A DNA stretch of 20,405 nt. It comes from a virus. Where the stretch lies: positions 1 through 20,405 of IMG/VR virus record IMGVR_UViG_3300007541_000318; one strand, written 5' to 3'. Every line of letters begins with the position of its first letter. Position 1 is the first letter of the stretch. Of the stretch, positions 14,845-20,405 are shown one piece after another. The translations under genes and the position numbers were made by a program. The notes beneath the pieces are model-generated. The model saw only the letters and a program-made list of their open reading frames with translations. It ran no database searches and was not told where the DNA came from.

Positions 14845-15054
14845 ATGAAAGCATCTAAGTTTTTTAAACTGCAGAGAAGAAGAGCAGAGCAGGAAGCTGC
14901 TGCGGTCCCAACGCCTGTTGTCGAGGAGCCTGTTGTCGTGCCAGAGCCTGTTGTCGTAGAGAGCGAAACACCAGTTTTAAATGAGGCCGAGGAAGAAATA
15001 AATCCTAAGCCAAAGATAAGAAAGTCTAGAAGAAAGACAACTTCTGATAACTAG
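14845..15054 (+). CDS. 69-aa Pro/Val-rich small protein with basic ends
   Basis: Function not recognised. The N-terminus KASKFFKLQRRRAEQ is basic and helical. The centre is a Pro-Val-Glu low-complexity stretch (about 22-45) built from repeated PVV units, and the C-terminus is Lys/Arg-rich (KIRKSRRKT). There are no membrane segments. AAGGAG (14831-14836) precedes the ATG by 8 bases, and it has its own upstream octamer after the capsid terminator. T4 has gene 24 after 23; this protein is far too small to be gp24. It could be a short extended linker or a DNA/capsid-binding peptide, which is speculative. Confidence 0.75.
   Translation: MKASKFFKLQRRRAEQEAAAVPTPVVEEPVVVPEPVVVESETPVLNEAEEEINPKPKIRKSRRKTTSDN
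14914..14956 (+). repeat. Three copies of CCTGTTGTCG encoding PVV units
   Basis: CCTGTTGTCG occurs at 14914-14923, 14929-14938 and 14947-14956, spaced 15 and 18 bases apart, in frame, each giving Pro-Val-Val. It makes the low-complexity centre of the 69-aa protein. Confidence 0.85.
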
Positions 15055-15075
15055 AGCTTTTTTATCTTTCATTTA

Positions 15076-15083
15076 ACTACTTA
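15076..15083 (+). promoter_or_regulatory. ACTACTTA octamer, candidate late-promoter element
   Basis: Fifth copy, in the 50-base gap before the gp13-like gene, 21 bases before its ATG. It extends to ACTACTTACTGTG, close to the scaffold copy ACTACTTACTTGTG. A T-run (15058-15063) lies just upstream. Confidence 0.58.
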
Positions 15084-15104
15084 CTGTGTTAGGAGGGTTT
15101 ATGC

Positions 15105-16382
15105 ATGGCTATCCCAAAGTTAAGTCCGGTAAGTCAAACAAGCGCAGTTGTTTTGCCTTCGACTGGCTCGACTTATGATGTTCCATATGGCTGCCCTCTA
15201 GGTATTTACACTGGATCTATAGACTTCCTTTCTGGGGCGGCAGATCAAGTTGCCTATACTTACCAAAAGCTTGGCGGAGATATCTTAGATATTGAAGTTA
15301 CTTCTGGTTCTGTTTATGCTAACTACGAAGAAGCTTGTTTAGAGTATTCTTATATTATAAACACTCATCAAGCAAAGAATATACTTGGTGATGTTCTTGG
15401 ACAATCTACAGCAAGCTTCGATCATAACGGAGTGATAAAGGGTGGAGACGCTTTAAGTGGTAGCCACGTTGAACTAAGATATACAAAGTTTGACCTACGT
15501 TATCCAAAGAGAGTTGGCCCTTCGATTTCTCAGTATGCCGGTTTTGGTGGAACAAAGGAATATTATTCAGCTTCTGTAGACCTTGTAACTGGACAGCAAG
15601 ACTATGATTTGCAATCTATAGTTTCTAGCTCAGCTGCCATTTCAGACTCTGGCCATCCATATGCTCTCAAGGTTGGTAATAATAGAATTACAATCGAAAG
15701 AGTATTTTACAAGACACCACAATCCATGTGGCGTTTCTTTGGATATTATGGTGGCCTTAATGTTGTTGGAAATGGTTCAATCTATGGATACGGTCAATAT
15801 ACTGATGATTCAACCTTTGAGGTAGTTCCTGTATGGCAGAATAAGATGCAAGCCATGGCCTATGAAGACCATCTTTACACAAGATTATCACACTATTCAT
15901 ACGAGATTCATAATAATAAAATCAGAATCTTCCCAGAGCCTGATGCTAATTTTGTAGAGAAGATGTGGTTTAACTTCACAATCGATAATGACGAGAACTC
16001 TTGGGAGGATCAAGAAAATCAAGAGACAGGCGTAAGGGGTATCAATAACATGAATAACCTCCCGTTCACAAATATACCTTATGATTCTATAAATGCCATT
16101 GGGAAACAATGGATTAGAAGATTTGCGCTTGCTCTCACAAAAGGTACTTTAGGCCAAGTCAGAGGAAAATTGGCTTCAATCCCAATACCGGGAGAAAGTG
16201 TTACTTTAAATGGTTCTGATTTGATCAACCAATCAAAAGAAGAGCAGCAAGCTCTTAGAGATGAGTTAAAGACAATATTGGATGATATGACTTACTCCAA
16301 GATCGCAGAGCAGGAAGCTGCCCTCTTAACAAGCGTTAACACTAGCAATAAATACGTACCACTATTTATTTATCAGGGGTAG
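15105..16382 (+). CDS. gp13: Neck / head-completion protein (T4 gp13-like)
   Basis: Predicted head-closure protein joining portal and tail, 425 aa against 309 in T4 gp13. Notable parts are an N-terminal segment with YANYEEACLEYSYIINTHQA, a middle region with many aromatic residues (RFFGYYGGLNVVGNGSIYGY), and a C-terminal stretch WIRRFALALTKGTLGQVRGK followed by LASIPIPGESVTLNGSDLI. That last part is a conserved block I associate with the neck protein family of T4-like phages. The C-terminus ends PLFIYQG. A perfect AGGAGG (15091-15096) lies 8 bases before the ATG at 15105. Position before gp14- and gp15-like genes supports the assignment, but sequence similarity to T4 itself is not obvious. 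Confidence 0.7.
   Translation: MAIPKLSPVSQTSAVVLPSTGSTYDVPYGCPLGIYTGSIDFLSGAADQVAYTYQKLGGDILDIEVTSGSVYANYEEACLEYSYIINTHQAKNILGDVLGQSTASFDHNGVIKGGDALSGSHVELRYTKFDLRYPKRVGPSISQYAGFGGTKEYYSASVDLVTGQQDYDLQSIVSSSAAISDSGHPYALKVGNNRITIERVFYKTPQSMWRFFGYYGGLNVVGNGSIYGYGQYTDDSTFEVVPVWQNKMQAMAYEDHLYTRLSHYSYEIHNNKIRIFPEPDANFVEKMWFNFTIDNDENSWEDQENQETGVRGINNMNNLPFTNIPYDSINAIGKQWIRRFALALTKGTLGQVRGKLASIPIPGESVTLNGSDLINQSKEEQQALRDELKTILDDMTYSKIAEQEAALLTSVNTSNKYVPLFIYQG
16361..16368 (+). promoter_or_regulatory. ACTATTTA octamer at the end of the gp13-like gene (possible promoter)
   Basis: Seventh copy, 17 bases before the ATG at 16386 but inside the last codons of the upstream gene (Leu-Phe-Ile-Tyr). It could be a coding coincidence, although the spacing to the next start matches the intergenic copies. 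Confidence 0.35.
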
Positions 16383-16385
16383 TAA

Positions 16386-16877
16386 ATGTCCACTAACAAT
16401 AAATGGCTTCAGCCTGCACAACCTCCTCCTCCGCTTTTCACGGGGGAGAAGGAACGTGATCTTGTAAAGCAAATAAATGATGAACTAATAGAAAAAGTAA
16501 TTGGACAAGCTGTTGTTTATTATCCTATAGATTTTGAAAGAACAAATTTTCATCAACTGTATGGCGAAGCAATACAGAAGACATTCCTGCCACCTATTCG
16601 GGTTATGGCTCTCATTGAGCTGAATAATTACAATTCAACCTATACAGAGAACATTGGAATAGACTTTGAATCAAACATAACAATACATTTCCACAGAAGA
16701 AGACTCACTGAGGATCAAGACCTTTTTGTAAGGCAAGGTGATTTTGTTTTGTATGGAGATATATTTTATGAAATTACACAGCTATCCGAATCCAGACTCT
16801 TCGGTCAGATTGACAACAGAATGGAAATAGCAGCTAAGTGTGTTGCAGTAAGGGAGGGCACTTTCAATGCCGAGTGA
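16386..16877 (+). CDS. gp14: Neck / head-closure protein (T4 gp14-like)
   Basis: A 163-aa protein, shorter than T4 gp14 (256). After a Pro-rich N-terminus (10-17) comes a helical segment, then VYYPIDFERTNFHQLYGEA (44-62) and KTFLPPIRVMALIE, followed by strands and HFHRRRLTEDQDLFVRQGDF (101-120). This block with a conserved YGE and RRxLTEDQD is what I recall for gp14-type neck proteins in marine T4-like phages. It begins 3 bases after the gp13-like stop, with AGGGG as ribosome site, and overlaps the gp15-like gene by 11 bases. Order 13-14-15 as in T4 supports the call. It could alternatively be named a generic head-closure (connector) protein. Confidence 0.65.
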   Translation: MSTNNKWLQPAQPPPPLFTGEKERDLVKQINDELIEKVIGQAVVYYPIDFERTNFHQLYGEAIQKTFLPPIRVMALIELNNYNSTYTENIGIDFESNITIHFHRRRLTEDQDLFVRQGDFVLYGDIFYEITQLSESRLFGQIDNRMEIAAKCVAVREGTFNAE

Positions 16878-17733
16878 TGAAACTATAGTTGGTAAAAGCA
16901 ACCCACTTGTACGTGAGACAACACTAATGCCATCAGATACTGAGACTATAGACTTTGCTCTATATGATTGGATAAATGAAACAGTAAATCCATTTACAAC
17001 AACTAATAAGGGATGGGAAAAAGTCCTTGTACGTTGGGTTAGTGGTGAAAGAAGTTGGCAGATAAAATCTGATAAAAATATAAGAGATGATAGTGGAAAG
17101 TTGATTCTTCCACTTATAACTTTGGGTAGAAATAGCATTCAGAAAGATCCTAATATGAAAGGTGTTGCTTGGGCACATATTGCCAATACTAATGACGCAA
17201 AAGGCGGTGCAAGTTCTTTAACAGTGTCAAGGCAGATAGGTCAATATAAGACTTCAAATTTTGCGAACGCAACAGCTAGAAAGCTCTATAATCAACAGAC
17301 TTATCCGTTCAATAATAAAAAAGTTGTTTATGAAACAGTGACAATGCCAATACCTGTATATGTTGTTGTTAACTATACTATGTCAGTTCGGACGGAGTAT
17401 ATTCAACAGATGAATGAAATAATGAGACCATTCTTAACAAAAACAGGACAAATAGACAACTTCTTTATAACAAGAGATGGTCATAAATTTGAAGGTTTTC
17501 TCCAAGGTGATCTTTCAATGGAAAATAATGCAACAAATCTAGGAGATGATAAGAGATATTATATTAATAATTTAAATATAAAAATACTTGCTTATCTTAT
17601 TGGTGAAGGTAAGAATGATCCTAGACCAAAAATTGTTGTCAGAGAAAATGCAGTTGAAGTAAAAATACCAAGAGAGCATGTTATTTACGGAGATATAAAC
17701 GAATACCTAAAGAAAGGATTTTATAGAGACTAA
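16867..17733 (+). CDS. gp15: Tail completion / sheath-stabilising protein (T4 gp15-like)
   Basis: Predicted ring that caps the sheath and tube and binds the neck, 288 aa against 272 in T4. Shared features with T4 gp15 are the early strand block WEKVLVRWVSGERSWQIK, a central ILPLITLGRNSIQKDP-type segment, MPIPVYVVVNYTMSVRTEYI (158-177), and QQMNEIMRPFLT (178-189), comparable to the T4 IVEQILPYF region. A GGGAGGG ribosome site (16853-16859) lies 7 bases before the ATG. The gene overlaps the gp14-like gene by 11 bases. It is followed by a 78-base gap and the sheath gene, fitting its partner role. Confidence 0.75.
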   Translation: MPSDETIVGKSNPLVRETTLMPSDTETIDFALYDWINETVNPFTTTNKGWEKVLVRWVSGERSWQIKSDKNIRDDSGKLILPLITLGRNSIQKDPNMKGVAWAHIANTNDAKGGASSLTVSRQIGQYKTSNFANATARKLYNQQTYPFNNKKVVYETVTMPIPVYVVVNYTMSVRTEYIQQMNEIMRPFLTKTGQIDNFFITRDGHKFEGFLQGDLSMENNATNLGDDKRYYINNLNIKILAYLIGEGKNDPRPKIVVRENAVEVKIPREHVIYGDINEYLKKGFYRD

Positions 17734-17755
17734 AGAGAGATTCAGTTTATAATAT

Positions 17756-17763
17756 ACTATTTA
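17756..17763 (+). promoter_or_regulatory. ACTATTTA octamer, candidate late-promoter element for the sheath gene
   Basis: Sixth intergenic copy, in the 78-base gap before the sheath gene and 48 bases before its ATG, inside an AT-rich run (TATAATATACTATTTACT). The overlapping TATAAT at 17749-17754 could also be a host-type -10 box. Confidence 0.55.
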
Positions 17764-17811
17764 CTAACGAAACTAGAATCTTCGAAACAATCCTAAAGGA
17801 GAAAAGAAGTA

Positions 17812-20405
17812 ATGTCAGATGCAAGAAAGTTTAAATTTGTTTCACCCGGTATCTTTCTAAGAGAGATCGACAACTCGCAGCTTCCTGCGATTGCCCCACA
17901 AGTTGGACCAGTCATTATTGGTCGTGCAAGAAAGGGGCCTGCTAATAGACCGTACAGAGTTCAGTCTTTTAGCGAATTCATTGATGTTTTCGGCGAACCA
18001 GTTGCTGGTGGCGCTGGTGGCGACTACTTCCGTCAGGGCAACATTGCTGGCCCTACCTATGGAGTTTACGCCGCTCAGGCTTATCTGGATGCACAGGTTG
18101 GCCCTGTTACGTATATTAGAACACTTGGTGAGCAAAACCCAGATGCTGATTCAAATGTTGTAGATGCACTCGCTGGTTGGCAGACAGCACAGGAGTTCTC
18201 TGGAGATCAGAACCTCAATGTAAGAATGCAGAAGGGTGGTGCATATGGCCTATTCATTGTTGGATCTGGCTCCAACCTTACTAACCTTACACAAACAGCT
18301 ACTTCTGGAACACTTGCAGCTGTTTGGTATTGTAACTCTGGGTCCAGTCTTGTACTTTCTGGTAACTGTCGTCCACAGGATCACTCGACAACACCGTTCC
18401 CAGTATCAGGAGCGGCTATTATTATTGCATCTGACAGCACTTCTACTTTTACAGCAGAGGTTGTCGGCGAGAATACATCACTTTACAAGACAGAGTTTAA
18501 CTTTAATAGAAACAGTGACAAATACATTCGAAAGGTATTCAATACCAATCCAACAACTGTCAATGGCACAGTAACCAACCAAGCTCTTCTTAAGAAGGGC
18601 GAGTCAAGATATTGGCTTGGAGAAACATACGATTCTTTCCTATTTGATACTGTAGGCTCTGACACTGGTACAGTTTACGGCTTTATTGCTGCCGTTAACT
18701 CTGGCTCTTCTGACTATGATACGGCTGGAACTACGCATTACGGAGATAGAAAAACAAGCTTTATTAACCCAAGAACCGGCTGGTTCTTCTCGCAAGATCT
18801 TGAGAATGTCGGCGGCGCTGGTAACCCAAATTACGATGCTACCAACATGACTAAGCTTTTCCGTTTCCATGGCCGCGATGGAGGAGAATACATCCAAGAG
18901 AGCTTTAAGATCTCTATCCAAGATATTAGATCTACACCAAACTCTTTTAGTGATTATGGTTCCTTTACAGTTGTTATCCGTTCCGCAAACGATTCGGATG
19001 CAAGACCAGTTGTTATCGAAAGATTCTCAGAATGTAACCTTGACCCACAGTCACAAAACTACATTGCTCGCAAGATCGGTGACCGTTATGTTGAATGGGA
19101 TTACGTTGATGGTCGTGTCAGAGAGTATGGCCAGTTCGATAACCAATCGGAGATTGTGCGAATCGAAATGAATCCTGATGCAGCTGGTGCTGATCCAAGG
19201 CTTGTTCCATTCGGCGTATTCGGTCCCGTTAGAACTAAGGGCTTTATGATTCTTTCTGGTTCATCTTTGGGTCAGGGTGGCGCTGGAAAAACTAGAAATA
19301 TTGTTCCTCTACTCGGTGGAACTTATTTCAACGGCGACACACAGACAAAAATTATTACTGGCTCTGTAGCACAGGCACAGGCTAGCTTTACTTTCGCAGA
19401 GGGCTCTGGTTCCGTAGCTTCTCCATGGTCGGCCACACAGGGTCTATACATTGAAACGGATACACAAGGCATGGAAATCCAGACAAACTGTGGTGGGACA
19501 GCTTGGGATGACGGTATGCAGTTTACTGCTTCTGTTTACTACCCGACAACTCTCACTCGTCTATCTGCCTCAGATCATGGAGTATCTAGACCAGCCGATG
19601 CTTACTGGGGCCTCCAAACTAACTACTGGACTTCCGATAGATCATCGACAACGTTCGATAGAGGCTATAGGGATTACCTAAGAGGTCTTCCTGTTGATGA
19701 GGATTCTAGATTTGACAGCCTTACTGGAGCACCAACTAATAGAGAGTACTCTTGGATCTTTACTCTAGATGATCTTGTTGTACCGAGTGGTAAGGTTGGC
19801 AAGGCATATTGGGCTTCTGGTTCAAGAAACGGTGTACCAGCTGGTGTTTCTACTGGCGATTCTGTTACCTCTGCTTCTTACCAAGCTGTCATCGACGCCG
19901 GCCTCGCTAAGTTTACTACCCCTCTATACGGAGGCTTCGACGGATTTAATATCACAGAGAAGGATCCATTTAGAGATGGTTTCCTAACACAGGCAACGTC
20001 TCAGAATTCTCTCAACAACTATGCTTTCAACACAATTGAGAAGGCGATCAACACAGTATCTGACCCAGAGTTTGTTGAAATGAATATGCTTTCTGTTCCC
20101 GGTGTTGTTAACGAGCAGCTAACCGAGAGAGTTATAAACACATGTGAGGATAGGGCAGATGCTCTAGCTGTTATTGATCTAAGAGGTGTTTATCAGCCTG
20201 CAACTGAGAACTACAATAGCTTCAAGGATCGTGTCAACGCTACTTCACTCGACGGTGTTGTTACTGCTTTGAGAGACCGCTCCATCAACTCAAGCTATGC
20301 TTGTACTTACTACCCTTGGGTTCAGATTAGAGATACGATTTCTGGACAGTTCCTTTGGGCTCCGCCATCTGTCGCCGCAATCGGAACCTTTGCGTCTTCC
20401 GAGAG
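17812..20405 (+). CDS. gp18: Contractile tail sheath protein (T4 gp18-like), 3' truncated by window
   Basis: This is the main sheath subunit that contracts to drive the tube into the cell. The frame is open from ATG 17812 (AAGGAG upstream) to the window edge, 864 full codons. The N-terminus FVSPGIFLREIDNSQ, then VGPVIIGRARKGP and FSEFIDVFGEP, is the sheath family start. Later come NLDPQSQNYIARKIGDRY (410-427) and YGGFDGFN, both sheath signatures. The last visible residues (YYPWVQIRDTISGQFLWAPP, then SVAAIG) are the conserved C-terminal domain. T4 gp18 has 659 residues, so this protein is at least 200 longer. The extra length falls in the Gly/Ser/Thr-rich middle, consistent with inserted surface domains. 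Codon use is C-richer than in the accessory genes. Confidence 0.95.
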   Translation, partial: MSDARKFKFVSPGIFLREIDNSQLPAIAPQVGPVIIGRARKGPANRPYRVQSFSEFIDVFGEPVAGGAGGDYFRQGNIAGPTYGVYAAQAYLDAQVGPVTYIRTLGEQNPDADSNVVDALAGWQTAQEFSGDQNLNVRMQKGGAYGLFIVGSGSNLTNLTQTATSGTLAAVWYCNSGSSLVLSGNCRPQDHSTTPFPVSGAAIIIASDSTSTFTAEVVGENTSLYKTEFNFNRNSDKYIRKVFNTNPTTVNGTVTNQALLKKGESRYWLGETYDSFLFDTVGSDTGTVYGFIAAVNSGSSDYDTAGTTHYGDRKTSFINPRTGWFFSQDLENVGGAGNPNYDATNMTKLFRFHGRDGGEYIQESFKISIQDIRSTPNSFSDYGSFTVVIRSANDSDARPVVIERFSECNLDPQSQNYIARKIGDRYVEWDYVDGRVREYGQFDNQSEIVRIEMNPDAAGADPRLVPFGVFGPVRTKGFMILSGSSLGQGGAGKTRNIVPLLGGTYFNGDTQTKIITGSVAQAQASFTFAEGSGSVASPWSATQGLYIETDTQGMEIQTNCGGTAWDDGMQFTASVYYPTTLTRLSASDHGVSRPADAYWGLQTNYWTSDRSSTTFDRGYRDYLRGLPVDEDSRFDSLTGAPTNREYSWIFTLDDLVVPSGKVGKAYWASGSRNGVPAGVSTGDSVTSASYQAVIDAGLAKFTTPLYGGFDGFNITEKDPFRDGFLTQATSQNSLNNYAFNTIEKAINTVSDPEFVEMNMLSVPGVVNEQLTERVINTCEDRADALAVIDLRGVYQPATENYNSFKDRVNATSLDGVVTALRDRSINSSYACTYYPWVQIRDTISGQFLWAPPSVAAIGTFASSE

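Noticed and set aside
15028-15063. Weak hairpin AGAAG/CTTCT plus T-run after the 69-aa gene
   Set aside because: The stem is only 5 AT-rich pairs and is separated from the T-run by more than 10 bases, so it is too weak to call a terminator.
15101-15103. ATG four bases before the gp13-like start
   Set aside because: It is out of frame and opens only 26 codons. The AGGAGG site is 4 bases away, too close, versus 8 for the ATG at 15105.
16782-17138. 118-codon minus-strand frame over the gp14/gp15 junction
   Set aside because: Antisense to two good genes, no convincing ribosome site and no recognisable domain; no minus-strand gene in the window is supported.
17891-18163. Short frames within 17891-19987 on both strands
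   Set aside because: All are shadows of the sheath gene, which is open in its own frame from 17812 to the window edge and carries family motifs throughout.

Overview
This window is the head-and-neck morphogenesis module of a T4-like contractile-tailed bacteriophage (Caudoviricetes, myovirus morphotype). All convincing genes lie on the + strand, packed almost without gaps. No non-coding stretch exceeds about 100 bases. The DNA is AT-rich, Arg is mostly AGA, and there is no integrase, host gene or transposon. The combination of T4-type terminase, portal, U35-type prohead protease, gp22 scaffold, gp23 capsid, neck proteins and sheath, together with a phage-borne ribosomal protein bS21 and a DUF1360-like membrane protein, recalls T4-like phages of aquatic bacteria. 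The host cannot be named from the sequence.

Layout. 1-194: C-terminal end of an unidentified gene. 194-3740: large terminase, then a portal with a long low-complexity C-terminus. 3747-6569: accessory block holding two unknown proteins, a small protein-kinase-like protein, a three-helix membrane protein, a 33-residue mini-ORF and a 103-residue protein. 6572-10004: prohead protease followed by three proteins (127, 658 and 139 aa) that look like prohead core or internal proteins. 10035-11514: two beta-rich, Gly/Thr/Ser-rich candidate virion surface proteins. 11527-11799: a bS21 homologue. 11872-14751: scaffold and major capsid protein, closed by a strong intrinsic terminator. 14845-17733: a Pro/Val-rich small protein and three neck or tail-completion genes (gp13-, gp14- and gp15-like). 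17812-end: tail sheath, cut by the window edge after 864 codons.

How the parts fit. Scaffold, capsid protein and core proteins build a prohead on the portal. The protease then trims them, the terminase fills the head, and the neck proteins close it and join it to the sheathed tail. The most interesting layer is a set of short peptide signatures. Several accessory proteins share a Lys/Leu/Glu N-terminus ending in a T4-like (L/I)-X-E cleavage site, usually followed by Gly-Ile/Phe. The kinase-like protein begins with a peptide resembling T4's capsid-targeting sequence. The scaffold and the 658-aa protein share a C-terminal E-R-x-x-R-L-A-G-I-T tag. Together these suggest a set of proteins packaged in the prohead, possibly including a kinase delivered with the DNA. 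This is inference, not demonstrated.

Regulation. An octamer ACTAYTTA occurs in all six of the larger intergenic gaps in front of structural genes (and once more at a gene end), and is a candidate late-promoter element. Gene order (17-20-...-21-...-22-23-...-13-14-15-18) is a rearrangement of the T4 order.
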